Shown here piece after piece: positions 19,858 through 29,461 of a DNA stretch of 64,000 bases (position 1 is its first letter; the number at the start of each line of letters is the position of its first letter). The DNA is taken from contig NZ_LPUF01000001.1 in assembly GCF_002072955.1 (NCBI RefSeq), positions 2,502,896 through 2,566,895 on the forward strand, read 5' to 3'. Under the pieces are notes generated by a model, which had not been told where the DNA came from, made no database searches, and was given only the letters and a program-made list of their open reading frames with translations. The translations under genes and the position numbers were made by a program. The DNA is from Methyloprofundus sedimenti. Lineage in GTDB: Bacteria > Pseudomonadota > Gammaproteobacteria > Methylococcales > Methylomonadaceae.

Positions 19858-22481
19858 TATAATTCACGCTGCACTTCAAAACGCTCAAAGACCTCGATCT
19901 GATCACCGATTTTGACATCGTTGTAATTTTTGACACCGATACCACATTCCATGCCCATCTTAACTTCAGTTGCATCATCTTTAAAGCGACGTAATGATTC
20001 CAATTGACCTTCATAAATCACCACGTTTTCGCGCAATACACGAATCGGTAAATTACGTTTAACAAAGCCATCTATAACCATACATCCGGCAATCGAACCA
20101 AATTTTGGTGAACGAAAGACATCTCGTACTTCTGCCAGACCAACAATTTTTTCTTTGATCTCCGGTGATAACATGCCACTCAGTGATTTCTTCACTTCGT
20201 CAATGGCATCATAAATAACACTGTAATAATGCAAATCAATATCTTTTTCGATAATTAACTTTCTAGCTGTTGCATCAGCACGAACATTAAATCCCATTAA
20301 GATAGCGCCTGAAGCTAATGCCAGGTTGGCATCTCCTTCATTAATACCTCCAACTCCGCCATATACAACTTTAACGGATACTTCATCAGTTGATAGTTTA
20401 TTCAGCGATTCACGTAAAGCTTCAAGACTTCCCTGAACATCGGTTTTTATAATAATATTTAAATTGGATGTTTCTCCGGCTGCCATTTTAGAAAATACTT
20501 CTTCTAATTTTGAAGCTTGCTGTGCGGCATTGCGTGACAATTTACTTCTATCTTCTCTATGCTCAGCCAGGTCTCTTGCAGCTCGCTCACTGGTAACAAC
20601 AACAAAATCATCACCTGCATTCGGCGTACCGGATAGGCCTAGAATTTCTACTGGAGTAGAAGGTCCTGCTACTTTAACATTGGCACCATTTTCATCGAAC
20701 ATGGCTCTAACGCGACCATATTCATGTCCACACAATACGATTTGGCCTTGTTCCAGCGTTCCTTTCTGAACCATAACTGTTGCTACAGCACCGCGCCCTT
20801 TATCAAGTCTTGATTCAATTACCAGACCCGATGCTTTACCTTCATTGGGTGCTTTTAATTCAAGAATTTCAGATTGCAAAATAAGCGATTCAATCAGGTC
20901 ATTAACCCCTTCACCTGTTTTTGCAGAAACCTTGATAAATTGCACATCACCGCCCCATTCTTCAGGCATAACCCCAATGGCTGAAAGCTCCTGCATTACT
21001 TTGTCAGGATTCGCTTCAGGTTTATCCATTTTGTTCATCGCAACAATCATCGGTACGCTCGCGGCGCGTGCATGCTCAACCGCTTCTTTGGTTTGTGGCA
21101 TAACCCCATCATCAGCAGCGACAACAACGATAACAACATCGGTAACATCAGCACCACGTGCACGCATTGCTGTAAAGGCGGCGTGACCTGGTGTATCCAG
21201 AAAAGTTACAGCGCCATGATCTGTTTTAACCTGATAGGCACCTATATGCTGGGTAATTCCGCCTGCTTCACCTGAAGCAACCCGCGTTTCACGAATATAA
21301 TCTAATAACGAGGTTTTACCGTGATCAACATGCCCCATAATGGTGACAATAGGTGCTCTAGGAAACTCCTTGCGTTCATCAGCTTCTGTGTGCTCTGCAA
21401 GCATATCAGTTTCATGATCTTCTTCGCTGGTCATAATAGGATTATGTCCCATCTCTTCAACTAAGATAACCGCCGTTTCCTGATCGATGCTTTGGTTAAT
21501 CGTTGACATGATGCCAAGCTTCATTAAATGCTTGATCACTTCAGCAGCTTTGACACTCATTTTCTGGGCTAATTCAGAAACAATAATATTTTCCGGAATA
21601 CTGATATCTTTAGCAGCAATTTCCGTTGGCATTGCAAAAGTATGCTTGGCATTGGGATCAACAATAAATTGTTGCTCATTTCTACCCTTCCCGCCTTTTT
21701 TACGCCCTTTTTTGCCATAAGATGGCTTTGCACCACCCGCTGGTTTATCTGCCCTTCTATGCACCGTTGCCGCTTTATCGGCTGGTTTTCCGGTGGCTGC
21801 AACTGCTGGTTTTCTGGCAACTGTTTTTTTCGCCGCGCCTCCTCCTGCTTTCCTTTCGGCAGCCACTTTTTTAGCTGCCGCCTGTCTCCTTACTTTTTCA
21901 GCATTGCGTTCAACAGATGCTTCCAGTCGTTGTGCTTTTTCTGCCTTATGACGCTCAGCCTCAGTTTCCTTCTCTTTCTTAGCGCGTTCTGCACGAGCAT
22001 CTTCTTCCTGCTTTCTCACTGCAGCCTGCTTTGCTTCCAGCTCAGCTTTTTCTCTTGCAGCCTTATCTCTATGCAACTGTTCTTCAACTTCCTGTTTTTG
22101 AGCACGCTCTTCCAGGTCTTTTTTAACGCGCTCCAACTCTTCACGTTCTGCATCTGACATAGCATCTTCACGCTTAATATAGGTTTTTTGTTTATTTACC
22201 TGAATATTAATTGTTTTAGTATTTTTCCCGGGTACTGTGCCCTGCTTTAAAGAGGTGACAGTGCGTCGCTTTAAAGTCACTTTTTTTGCTGTACTTGCTT
22301 CAGTTTCCTCATCCTTACCATGGCGTTTACGTAAATGACCTAAAAGCGCCATTTTTTCATCGTCGTTAATCGTATCCTCAGCAGAATGCGCAACAATGCC
22401 CGCCTCTTTCATTTGCTCTAATAGGCGTTCCAGAGGTATCCCAACTATACCAGCTAATTCTTGTACTGTTTTATCACTCAT
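19857..22481 (-). CDS. infB: Translation initiation factor IF-2
   Basis: GTPase that brings initiator fMet-tRNA to the 30S subunit. The 874-aa protein has an N-terminal IF2_N domain (about 1-50), a long Lys/Arg/Glu/Ala-rich linker, a second IF2_N-like domain with [18 protein letters not shown] (about 285), and the G domain with G1 GHVDHGKT near residue 382, G3 DTPGH and G4 NKMDK. The C-terminal domains II-IV follow and include the fMet-tRNA-binding C2 domain. No internal-start evidence was examined. It follows nusA by two bases. Confidence 0.98.
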   Translation of the reverse strand: MSDKTVQELAGIVGIPLERLLEQMKEAGIVAHSAEDTINDDEKMALLGHLRKRHGKDEETEASTAKKVTLKRRTVTSLKQGTVPGKNTKTINIQVNKQKTYIKREDAMSDAEREELERVKKDLEERAQKQEVEEQLHRDKAAREKAELEAKQAAVRKQEEDARAERAKKEKETEAERHKAEKAQRLEASVERNAEKVRRQAAAKKVAAERKAGGGAAKKTVARKPAVAATGKPADKAATVHRRADKPAGGAKPSYGKKGRKKGGKGRNEQQFIVDPNAKHTFAMPTEIAAKDISIPENIIVSELAQKMSVKAAEVIKHLMKLGIMSTINQSIDQETAVILVEEMGHNPIMTSEEDHETDMLAEHTEADERKEFPRAPIVTIMGHVDHGKTSLLDYIRETRVASGEAGGITQHIGAYQVKTDHGAVTFLDTPGHAAFTAMRARGADVTDVVIVVVAADDGVMPQTKEAVEHARAASVPMIVAMNKMDKPEANPDKVMQELSAIGVMPEEWGGDVQFIKVSAKTGEGVNDLIESLILQSEILELKAPNEGKASGLVIESRLDKGRGAVATVMVQKGTLEQGQIVLCGHEYGRVRAMFDENGANVKVAGPSTPVEILGLSGTPNAGDDFVVVTSERAARDLAEHREDRSKLSRNAAQQASKLEEVFSKMAAGETSNLNIIIKTDVQGSLEALRESLNKLSTDEVSVKVVYGGVGGINEGDANLALASGAILMGFNVRADATARKLIIEKDIDLHYYSVIYDAIDEVKKSLSGMLSPEIKEKIVGLAEVRDVFRSPKFGSIAGCMVIDGFVKRNLPIRVLRENVVIYEGQLESLRRFKDDATEVKMGMECGIGVKNYNDVKIGDQIEVFERFEVQREL

Positions 22482-22483
22482 AT

Positions 22484-24001
22484 TTAACCCTCGCTGTTTT
22501 CATTGGCAAACCAAGGTTCGCGCGCTTTCATAATCAATTTAGCGGCTATTTCCTCATTCATACCTGAGATTTCAAGTAAATCATCTACCGCTTGTTCAGC
22601 TAAATCATCCATCGTTATAATGCCATGGCTGGCTAACTCGTAGGCTAACTCTTCCGACATACCTTCCATAGTCAGTAAATCTTCAGCTGGTTTTGCTGTT
22701 TCAATCTTTTCTTCGGATGCAATGGCGTTAATAAGTAAAAAATCTTTCGCACGTGATCTTAGCGTCTCCACTAACTCGGCATCAAAGCCATCAATTTCCA
22801 GCATCTCACTACTAGGAACGTAAGCAATTTCTTCAACTGAATTAAAGCCTACCTCAACCAGAACTGTTGCAATATCCTGATCGACGTTCAACTGCTGTGT
22901 AAACTCTTCAACTAACTTGAGTAAAATTGCTTCCGAATCTTTATTAACTTCATCGGCATCTTTAACATTAAGTTCCCAGCCTGTTAGCTCGGTAGCTAAA
23001 CGCACATTCTGACCACCACGGCCTATCGCCTGAGACAAGCTGTCAGAAGACACCGCCACATCCATAGTATGCTTGTCTTCATCAACGACAATAGATTCAA
23101 TTTCAGCGGGAGCCATCGCATTAATAACAAACTGCGCGTCATTGTCATTCCATAGAATAACATCAATACGTTCGCCATTTAATTCATTAGAAATCGTCTG
23201 CACTCTCGAACCGCGCATCCCGACACAAGCACCAACTGGGTCTATACGCAGATCATTACTGCGCACCGCTATTTTTGCTCTTGAGCCGGGGTCACGTGCT
23301 GCACCTAATACATTGATTAAGCCTTCACCCACTTCAGGTACTTCCAGACGAAATAAAGCCAATAATAATTCTGGAGCGGTACGACTAACAAATAATTGCG
23401 GACCACGCACCTCAGTACGCACCTCTTTTAAATATCCTCTTATGCGATCACCGACTCTTACCGACTCTCTTGGAATCATATGTTCACGTGGAATATAAGC
23501 ATCTGCATTTCCACCTAAATCCATGTAAACGCTGCCTTTTTCAATACGCTTAATGACTCCTGTGACCAATTCACCAACCCTGTCCATATAGGCATCTGCT
23601 ACTTTTTTACGTTCAGCTTCACGAACTTTATGGATAATAACCTGCTTGGCAGCTTGTGCTGAAATTCGCCCAAATTCTACAGGCTCAATTTCATCTTCGA
23701 TAAAATCGCCTACCTCTATCTCCGGGTTATCTATTTGCGCAATTTTCAATGAAATTTGTGTGGTCGGGAATTCAACGCCTCCAGAAAATTCAGAACTTTC
23801 CTCTACCACTTGCCAACGTCTAAATGTCGTATTAGCACCCGTAATCCGATTTATGGAAACTCGTGCTTTAATAGGGAACTCATAACGCGATACAGTTGCA
23901 CTTTCCAGTGCAGACTCGATTGCCTGAAATATTACTTCTTTTTCTATATCTTTTTCATTGGAAAAAACATCTACAACCAATAAAACATCTTTATCTGCCA
24001 T
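22484..24001 (-). CDS. nusA: Transcription termination/antitermination protein NusA
   Basis: RNA polymerase-binding factor that modulates pausing, termination and antitermination. The 505-aa protein has the N-terminal RNAP-binding domain (about 1-125), an S1 domain (about 135-200, [32 protein letters not shown]), two KH domains (about 230-345) with [15 protein letters not shown] and [14 protein letters not shown], and two C-terminal acidic repeats (about 365-495) like those of E. coli NusA. It starts 10 bases after rimP. Confidence 0.98.
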   Translation of the reverse strand: MADKDVLLVVDVFSNEKDIEKEVIFQAIESALESATVSRYEFPIKARVSINRITGANTTFRRWQVVEESSEFSGGVEFPTTQISLKIAQIDNPEIEVGDFIEDEIEPVEFGRISAQAAKQVIIHKVREAERKKVADAYMDRVGELVTGVIKRIEKGSVYMDLGGNADAYIPREHMIPRESVRVGDRIRGYLKEVRTEVRGPQLFVSRTAPELLLALFRLEVPEVGEGLINVLGAARDPGSRAKIAVRSNDLRIDPVGACVGMRGSRVQTISNELNGERIDVILWNDNDAQFVINAMAPAEIESIVVDEDKHTMDVAVSSDSLSQAIGRGGQNVRLATELTGWELNVKDADEVNKDSEAILLKLVEEFTQQLNVDQDIATVLVEVGFNSVEEIAYVPSSEMLEIDGFDAELVETLRSRAKDFLLINAIASEEKIETAKPAEDLLTMEGMSEELAYELASHGIITMDDLAEQAVDDLLEISGMNEEIAAKLIMKAREPWFANENSEG

Positions 24002-24011
24002 CTAGACCTCC

Positions 24012-24473
24012 TTAAATTGAATAGTCTGGCTCAAGCCGTGCTTTTGACATCGCTTGAAATGGAACTTTATAAACCTGACCATCCTGCTGCAGATAAACAT
24101 TATTATCTTCAACCCTTTCGATCAACCCTGTTATCTTGCGTCTACCACCTACAGGCTTAAATAAACTTACCTGTGCAGTATGACCAATAAATTGTTCAAA
24201 TTGTTTTAAATTAAATAGCGGCCTGTCCATGCCTGGTGATGAAACTTCCAAATTATATTCCCCTGAAATGGGGTCTTCGACATCCAGCACGCCACTTACT
24301 TGATGACTCACCTTAGTGCAATCTTCCATACCTACACCCTGCTCACTATCAATATAAATACGTAAAAACCCATGTTTAGGATGAGAATTATATTCAATTC
24401 CCACGCACTCATAGCCCAGGCCTTCGACCACAGGTTTTATTAATTCAAGTAAATGTTCAGGAGCTTGTTTCAT
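24012..24473 (-). CDS. rimP: Ribosome maturation factor RimP
   Basis: Needed for 30S subunit maturation, cytoplasmic. The 153-aa product has the family motifs GYECVGIEY, LRIYIDSEQGVGMEDCTKVSHQVSGVLDVEDPI and YNLEVSSPGMDRPLF, followed by the small C-terminal SH3-like barrel. It is the first gene of the rimP-nusA-infB-rbfA-truB-rpsO-pnp operon. Two minus-strand terminators lie just upstream, so the operon needs its own promoter very close to the start codon or depends on readthrough. Confidence 0.97.
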   Translation of the reverse strand: MKQAPEHLLELIKPVVEGLGYECVGIEYNSHPKHGFLRIYIDSEQGVGMEDCTKVSHQVSGVLDVEDPISGEYNLEVSSPGMDRPLFNLKQFEQFIGHTAQVSLFKPVGGRRKITGLIERVEDNNVYLQQDGQVYKVPFQAMSKARLEPDYSI

Positions 24474-24496
24474 TTCGTCTCACTTTCTTGCACACA

Positions 24497-24520
24497 TAAA
24501 AAAAGAGGCTAAAGCCCCTT
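24497..24520 (-). terminator. Rho-independent terminator upstream of rimP
   Basis: On the minus strand, AGGGGCTTTAGCCTCT is followed by seven T. It would stop a transcript arriving from higher coordinates only about 25 bases before the rimP start. Confidence 0.7.
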
Positions 24521-24562
24521 CCATACACTACCTTAATCACTTTTTTCTAGTGCCTAGAAACA

Positions 24563-24583
24563 GAAAAACCCCAAAAAGGGGTC
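24563..24583 (-). terminator. Second terminator-like hairpin upstream of rimP
   Basis: On the minus strand, ACCCCTTTTTGGGG is followed by TTTTTC. It lies about 12 bases beyond a CTACCA sequence that may be a tRNA 3' end, as expected for a tRNA terminator. Confidence 0.6.
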
Positions 24584-24594
24584 TTTCAAAAATC

Positions 24595-24611
24595 TGGTAG
24601 CGGGACTGGCT
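24595..24611 (-). pseudogene. Possible 3' remnant of an initiator tRNA gene
   Basis: On the minus strand CCAGTCCCGCTACCA resembles the acceptor-stem 3' strand plus CCA of tRNA-fMet and is followed at once by a terminator hairpin. In E. coli the tRNA-fMet gene metY sits directly upstream of rimP. The other ~60 bases of a tRNA are absent here, replaced by an unrelated coding fragment. The match is short, so this is a suggestion. Confidence 0.3.
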
Positions 24612-24899
24612 ATCCACTGTACCTGCTTGGCATTGCCAAAGACATTACAGCGCCACAAACCACCACTTTAGATACGCTACTTTCAAATATCGAGGGAGTC
24701 AGTATCTATCAATCACATCATTCTAACACTAACCTATCCATTTTAACAACCATAGGAAGTAAAAAGAGATAAAAATAATAAGACTTCTGAAAAAAATACC
24801 TTAACCCATTTTCTATGCACTTTACAGAAAAAGAGCGTAAAACGTTAGTAATAACAGCCTAGTGCCGGCAACCTCAAACAATTAAAACACGCTATTTGC

Positions 24900-25131
24900 G
24901 TACATTGGCCAGTATAAATCAATTTACACCGAGTGTGCCTGATTGGATTTTGATAAACACAGTAATCGTACACACCAAGGCTTATAGTGCATCTAACCTT
25001 GCTATTCTCAGACATATTGCACTTAACCTGACAAAAAAGAAAAATCATCCAAAGTAGGTGGTGTAAAAGCTAAACGATTGCAAACAGGCTGGAGCAATGA
25101 TTATTTACTAAAAATTATTGGCATTATTTAA
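24900..25131 (+). pseudogene. ISAs1-family transposase, C-terminal remnant
   Basis: SNLAILRHIALNLTKKK (from about 24989), then after a one-base frame change GVKAKRLQTGWSNDYLLKII before TAA at 25131, is the typical end of ISAs1/H-repeat transposases (AENLAILRHIALNLLK...KAKRLKAGWDEDYLLKIL). Upstream, PSVPDWILINTVIVHTKAYS is less clear. It is frameshifted and lacks the catalytic domain, so non-functional. The stretch 24772-24899 shows nothing else. Confidence 0.7.
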
Positions 25132-25248
25132 GCCCGATTAACTTGAATTTTGCCCTGTAATATATATTAGTGTATTCTCAATTTATTTAAGTTTATAAGG
25201 CATTTAACCTGTTTTTACATCAACTATCAACATACATAAGGAATCAAT

Positions 25249-25401
25249 ATGAATAAAATAAGTGACGCAGAACGGCAAAAAATACTTGAAAGCCCCCCTG
25301 TTGGGACCTGGGTACTGATGCTATCAGTTGCTGGCGGTATGGTTGCCGCCTGGCTATTTCTTTATTACGGGGTATTTCTCTCTCGTGGCATTATTAATTA
25401 A
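25249..25401 (+). CDS. ba3-type cytochrome oxidase subunit IIa-like small membrane protein
   Basis: A 50-aa protein with one transmembrane helix (about residues 21-43) ending LYYGVFLSRGIIN. The helix and its SRG end resemble the tiny subunit IIa of ba3-type oxidases, which sits beside subunits I and II and fills the place of a second subunit II helix. The start has AAGGAATC upstream, and it lies 9 bases before the CuA subunit II gene in the same operon. The assignment rests on context and general resemblance. Confidence 0.7.
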   Translation: MNKISDAERQKILESPPVGTWVLMLSVAGGMVAAWLFLYYGVFLSRGIIN

Positions 25402-25410
25402 GGTGGCAAG

Positions 25411-25965
25411 ATGCATATAGATCCCTTAGAAAGAAAATGGGTGCAGGTATCCTTGGGCATGTGCGCCCTGTTTGTTTCAATTATAATGTTAGATGCCCTG
25501 TTTCATGGTGTGAACGCGCCTAGTAATGTCGAAACGATAGACTCACGAAAAATTCATCTCAGCGAAGAATTTGGCGAAGATAATTTAGGTGTTCAGGTAG
25601 CAGAAAACGGTGAAATTACCGTCCGACTGGTGGCAGGTCGTTATGCTTTCTTCCCTAAAGAAATTACGATTCCTGCGGAAACAAAAATCACTTTTCGCTG
25701 GGTCAGCATGGATGTCTTGCATGGCGTACATATGCCGATGACCAATATGAGTACGATGATTGTTCCTGGCTATGTTTCTCAGGTTGAAAGTTCTTTTCCT
25801 CGTCCTGGTGAGTATCCTATGCTGTGCAATGAATATTGTGGCTTAGGTCATGACCATATGTGGAGTAAGGTTTCAGTCATTGACAGGGAAGAATGGGACG
25901 CCAGCAGAGCGACACCAGACGCAGCAACCAATGATACTACTGATGAGGAACAAAATAATGAATGA
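25411..25965 (+). CDS. Cytochrome c oxidase subunit II (CuA), ba3-type
   Basis: Accepts electrons from cytochrome c through the binuclear CuA centre on the periplasmic side. The 184-aa protein has a single N-terminal transmembrane helix (about 12-32) and a cupredoxin domain. The CuA ligands are visible: His104 in LHGVH, then C139-x3-C143-x3-H147-x2-M150 in LCNEYCGLGHDHM. One helix instead of two and the short length fit the B-family (ba3) enzymes rather than the aa3 type. Its 3' end overlaps the subunit I start by 8 bases. Confidence 0.93.
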   Translation: MHIDPLERKWVQVSLGMCALFVSIIMLDALFHGVNAPSNVETIDSRKIHLSEEFGEDNLGVQVAENGEITVRLVAGRYAFFPKEITIPAETKITFRWVSMDVLHGVHMPMTNMSTMIVPGYVSQVESSFPRPGEYPMLCNEYCGLGHDHMWSKVSVIDREEWDASRATPDAATNDTTDEEQNNE

Positions 25966-27583
25966 TTCTACTGCTAAAAATTTAGCCCTGAGTCACATGT
26001 GGGTAGCGTTTTCGGCGTTTATCCTTGCTTGTTTTATGGGGGAATATCAGGTACTAGAACGTAGTGGCCTTTTTGATTCACTGAGTTCGCCTAGTGTATA
26101 TTTTGCCTCTGTCAGTACCCACGGGGTGTTGATGGCTTTCGTATTGACGACTTTTTTTATTATGGGTTTTGGTTATTATACTGCCAGTCACTCTTTAAAA
26201 GTCCCGGTATGGAACCCTAAGCTGGCCTGGACGGGGTTTGCAATTGCTCTATCAGGTGTGGTTATGGCCGCTATACCCTTGCTTTCTGGCTTAGCTTCGG
26301 TGCTATACACTTTTTATCCACCCGTTCAGGCTCATGTTGCTTTTTATATGGGTGCAACCCTGCTGGTCATTGGTTCATGGGTCTGGTGTGTCATTATGGT
26401 AGTGATGTTTTACCAGTGGAAAAAAGCCAATCCTGGTCAAACAGTACCTTTAGTGATGTTTGCCACCACAGCCAATGCACTTTTATGGTTATGGACCAGT
26501 GTCGGCGTGGCTTTAGAAGTTTTATTCCAGTTAATTCCCTGGGCCCTGGGCTGGATGGATACCCTAGACCCTGGCTTGGCAAGAACTTTATTCGCCTGGA
26601 CTTTGCATCCTATTGTTTATTTTTGGTTAATTCCTGCCTATACCGCATTTTATGTATTTGCACCCAAACAAGCCGGTGCTTATTTGTTTAGTGAAGAGGC
26701 GGCACGTATGGCTCTTATCGTCTTAGTCGTGTTTTCTTTACCTATAGGTTTTCATCATTTATATATGGATCCCGAACAAGCAAAAGGCTGGAAATTACTT
26801 CATGGTTTAGGTACTTTTATCGTTACTTTACCAACGTTAGTTACCGGTTTTACTGTCATTGCTTCTTTGGAAATTGCCGGACGTTTACGCGGAGGAAAGG
26901 GGTTATTTGGCTGGATTGGAACCTTACCCTGGGGAAACTCGATGGTACTATCCGTTATCCTGTCTTTACTGATGCTGATTTTTGGTGGCTTCGGCGGTAT
27001 TGTTAATGCCAGTTATGCGATGAATACCATGATCCATAATACTGCCTGGGTCCCAGGACATTTTCATCTGATCTTTGCCGGTACCACAATCATTATGTAT
27101 TTTGCGATAGCCTATTACTTATGGCCTATTCTGGTGAAAAAACCATTATTCTCAAAATCATTGGCCCTGGTACAACTTTGGACCTGGTTTATTGGTATGA
27201 GCATCATGACAACACCCTGGCATGTTTTAGGTTTATTAGGCCAGCCTAGACGAATCTCCAGTGTGCAATATAACAACTTACTGACCCTCTCTTGGGAGCC
27301 TTATGAGTTGTTAATGATTTTAGGTGGTTTAGTGTTATTAGGTTCAGCGTGTTTATTCTTTTATCTATTAGTAAAAACACAGTTCGGCGCAAGTACGGAA
27401 GTTTTTGAGGGTGAAGTAGAATATGCTGAACCATTACATGCCGTTAAGGATTTACCTGAATATTTAAATGATTTCAAATTGTGGAATAAAGCCATTGCAG
27501 TATTAATGACCATCAGCTTTGGTATACCAATTTTACAATTCTTTTTTATGGACACCTATGGTTCAAGCGGATGGGGATATTAA
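25958..27583 (+). CDS. Cytochrome c oxidase subunit I, ba3-type (B-family heme-copper oxidase)
   Basis: Catalytic, proton-pumping subunit reducing O2 to water in the inner membrane. The 541-aa protein has about 13 transmembrane segments. Heme and copper ligands are visible: His55 (STHGVLMAF), CuB His217 with Tyr221 in HPIVYFWLIPAY, the His266-His267 pair, and His368/His370 in NTAWVPGHFHLIFAG. The His-to-Tyr spacing in HPxVYFW is as in ba3-type enzymes. I start at ATG 25958, inside the end of subunit II; longer in-frame starts upstream would overlap the CuA domain. B-family oxidases usually have high oxygen affinity, which would suit a methanotroph at oxic-anoxic interfaces (inference). Confidence 0.94.
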   Translation: MNDSTAKNLALSHMWVAFSAFILACFMGEYQVLERSGLFDSLSSPSVYFASVSTHGVLMAFVLTTFFIMGFGYYTASHSLKVPVWNPKLAWTGFAIALSGVVMAAIPLLSGLASVLYTFYPPVQAHVAFYMGATLLVIGSWVWCVIMVVMFYQWKKANPGQTVPLVMFATTANALLWLWTSVGVALEVLFQLIPWALGWMDTLDPGLARTLFAWTLHPIVYFWLIPAYTAFYVFAPKQAGAYLFSEEAARMALIVLVVFSLPIGFHHLYMDPEQAKGWKLLHGLGTFIVTLPTLVTGFTVIASLEIAGRLRGGKGLFGWIGTLPWGNSMVLSVILSLLMLIFGGFGGIVNASYAMNTMIHNTAWVPGHFHLIFAGTTIIMYFAIAYYLWPILVKKPLFSKSLALVQLWTWFIGMSIMTTPWHVLGLLGQPRRISSVQYNNLLTLSWEPYELLMILGGLVLLGSACLFFYLLVKTQFGASTEVFEGEVEYAEPLHAVKDLPEYLNDFKLWNKAIAVLMTISFGIPILQFFFMDTYGSSGWGY

Positions 27584-27585
27584 AT

Positions 27586-28230
27586 ATGAAACATCTTTTA
27601 TTATTAACAGTTTTAATAATGCCCTCTTTTGTATCAGCTGAACCTGCTTCTAATATGGTCTGGATGCCTGAAACACTGGATTTTGTCAAAAATGGCAATG
27701 TACAAAAGGGTGAGCAATTAGCCCTATCTTGTGCAAGCTGTCATGGTGAAAAAGGGATTAGTGCCATGGGTATGTTTCCTTCCCTAGCAGGCCAGACTGC
27801 TAATTATACCTATAAGCAATTACGTGATTATGCCGATGGCAAGCGTGATAATCCGATGATGAATTCGGTTGCCCAAGGCCTTAGCGAGCAGGATAGTGCT
27901 GATTTAGCAGCCTGGTTTCAATCTTTACCAGCCGCGCAAAACAAAACGTCTAATCAAGACTTGAGTAAGGCACAAGTATTAGTTGATCAAGGTAACGGTA
28001 AAAAAATCTTACCCCCTTGTTTTACCTGTCACGGCACTTCAGGCAAAGGCAAGCGCATGGACATCCCTGCTTTAGCCGGTCAACAGGCTGAATATACTGT
28101 AAAAACATTGATGGAATATAAAAAGGGTACCCGCCACAATGATATTTATAGCCGTATGCGAGTGATTTCTAAACAGCTGAGTGATGTTGAAATTAAACAG
28201 CTGGGCGAGCTATATCAGCAAATGAAGTAA
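27586..28230 (+). CDS. Diheme cytochrome c (c4-like)
   Basis: Periplasmic electron carrier, probably the donor to the oxidase encoded just upstream. MKHLLLLTVLIMPSFVSA is a signal peptide with cleavage before EPAS. Two class I heme sites follow: CASCHGEKG near residue 50 and CFTCHGTSGKG near residue 145, each with a distal Met (MGMFPSLAG and MDIPALAG regions). The two-domain layout matches cytochrome c4. The ATG at 27586 is two bases after the subunit I stop, so the genes are co-transcribed, and a terminator follows. Confidence 0.92.
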   Translation: MKHLLLLTVLIMPSFVSAEPASNMVWMPETLDFVKNGNVQKGEQLALSCASCHGEKGISAMGMFPSLAGQTANYTYKQLRDYADGKRDNPMMNSVAQGLSEQDSADLAAWFQSLPAAQNKTSNQDLSKAQVLVDQGNGKKILPPCFTCHGTSGKGKRMDIPALAGQQAEYTVKTLMEYKKGTRHNDIYSRMRVISKQLSDVEIKQLGELYQQMK

Positions 28231-28237
28231 ATGAAAA

Positions 28238-28270
28238 AGCCAGCCCGTTATTCATCGGGCTGGCTTTATT
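28238..28270 (+). terminator. Terminator after the oxidase operon
   Basis: AGCCAGCCCG-TTATTCAT-CGGGCTGGCT is followed by TTATT on the plus strand and preceded by five A, so it may serve both the oxidase operon and the convergent osmC-like gene. Confidence 0.85.
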
Positions 28271-28324
28271 CTATACAACAATCCCTGTAGAGCAAACTTC
28301 AATCCACTCTATATCTAAAACTTC

Positions 28325-28741
28325 CTAAGCCTCAACGATTTCAAAATCATGGCTAATTTCGACCGCTTTTTCTAGCATAATAGAAGCTGAACAATATTTT
28401 TCTGCCGAAAGCTTAACAGCACGAGCAACGACAGCTTCTTTTAAGCCTTTTCCTGTGATCACAAAATGCACATGAATTTTGCTAAACACTTTAGGAATCG
28501 TTTCTACTCGTTCAGCTGAAATCTCAGCGACACAATCAGTAATATCTTGACGGCCTTTTTGCAGAATCAGCATAACGTCAACTGAAGTACATCCGCCCAT
28601 ACCCAGTAACAGCATTTCCATCGGGCGAACGCCCATATTCTTACCACCTATTTCAGGCGGTCCATCCAGTACAACAGCATGACCACTTTCTGATTCTCCC
28701 AGAAACATCATCCCCTCTACCCATTTAATACGTACATCCAT
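28325..28741 (-). CDS. OsmC family protein (YhfA-like)
   Basis: Small two-layer peroxiredoxin-like protein. The 138-aa product has VRPMEMLLLGMGGCTSVDVMLIL with one Cys and, later, LSAEKYCSASIMLEKAVEI with the second conserved Cys, the residues that reduce organic hydroperoxides in active family members. The full-length pattern is closest to the YhfA subgroup, for which function is poorly defined. It is transcribed alone towards the oxidase operon. Confidence 0.88.
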   Translation of the reverse strand: MDVRIKWVEGMMFLGESESGHAVVLDGPPEIGGKNMGVRPMEMLLLGMGGCTSVDVMLILQKGRQDITDCVAEISAERVETIPKVFSKIHVHFVITGKGLKEAVVARAVKLSAEKYCSASIMLEKAVEISHDFEIVEA

Positions 28742-28833
28742 TAAAATAACCTTCTGATTGAAAAAAAAGCTAGATTAGCATACATTAGATCGGACTAGAT
28801 ACAAACCTAAGATAATCCATCCAGAAGCAAATC

Positions 28834-29361
28834 ATGTTTATTAATTCTTTAGCCGCTTTTTTTGCCTTTACATCATTTATCAGCCCTATAGAAACAGGCC
28901 TGATCTTACTGGTAACAGCTTATAGCATTTATATATTAACGCCTGCAAAAACAAAAAATTACCCTGATTTCAATAGCTTAACAAAAAATGACAGCAGCTC
29001 TATATACATGTATATACAGTCAGCCTGGCTAGGAAGGCAGTCACTGACAAGCGCATTTTTCCCCTTTTTTATTATTTTTAATAGCGCCTTATTGTATGCT
29101 GATTATCGTTCGAGCAATGGAACCTACTCTATTGCGAGTTGGCTTACGATACTAGTTATCCTCGCTTTACCAGTTTTCTGGTGGACAATCTCAGTCTGGC
29201 GCTGCTCTATACATGCCAATCGTCTTTGGGCAAGTGCGGCACGTTTTTTTACCGTTGCCGTGTATTATGAATATATATTGCGCCTTATTATTGGCTATTA
29301 TTACCCGCAAATATGGTTTAATTGCCAACAGCTAATTATGGAAATTGGCGATTGCATTTAA
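28834..29361 (+). CDS. Hypothetical membrane protein
   Basis: 175 aa with four likely transmembrane segments: about residues 18-36 (IETGLILLVTAYSIYILT), 75-92 (FFPFFIIFNSALLYADY), 103-122 (WLTILVILALPVFWWTISVW) and 135-155. Between the first two is a polar, soluble-looking stretch with YIQSAWLGRQSLTSAFF. I do not recognise the family. It stands alone between osmC and grxD. Codon use looks like the neighbours, so a native gene is likely. Confidence 0.65.
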   Translation: MFINSLAAFFAFTSFISPIETGLILLVTAYSIYILTPAKTKNYPDFNSLTKNDSSSIYMYIQSAWLGRQSLTSAFFPFFIIFNSALLYADYRSSNGTYSIASWLTILVILALPVFWWTISVWRCSIHANRLWASAARFFTVAVYYEYILRLIIGYYYPQIWFNCQQLIMEIGDCI

Positions 29362-29461
29362 AGAACTCCGCACGGACATTACCGCACGGAGCACTTATAA
29401 AGAAATATATACTATGCTTTATATAACCTCAGCCTATCACTTTCGCTGCAAAACTGCATAA

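Larger units (their letters stand above)
24551..24771 (+). pseudogene. Unidentified 3' gene fragment
   Basis: An open frame without a start codon ends at a TAA at 24771. From about 24596 it reads protein-like: SGSGTGYPLYLLGIAKDITA, then a Thr-rich stretch and IEGVSIYQSHHSNTNLSIL, ending TTIGSKKR. No family is recognised. It points towards the ISAs1 remnant, and the two may have arrived together. The first 45 bases overlap the terminator region and are probably not part of the original gene. Confidence 0.35.

Noticed and set aside
24845-25048. 67-codon minus-strand reading frame
   Set aside because: It lies antisense to the ISAs1 transposase remnant, which explains the sequence on the plus strand; the minus product has no motif and a Cys-rich, random look.
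25850-25957. Longer N-terminus for cytochrome oxidase subunit I
   Set aside because: The extra 36 codons are an alternate frame of the CuA domain of subunit II. The ATG at 25958 fits the family and the 8-base overlap.
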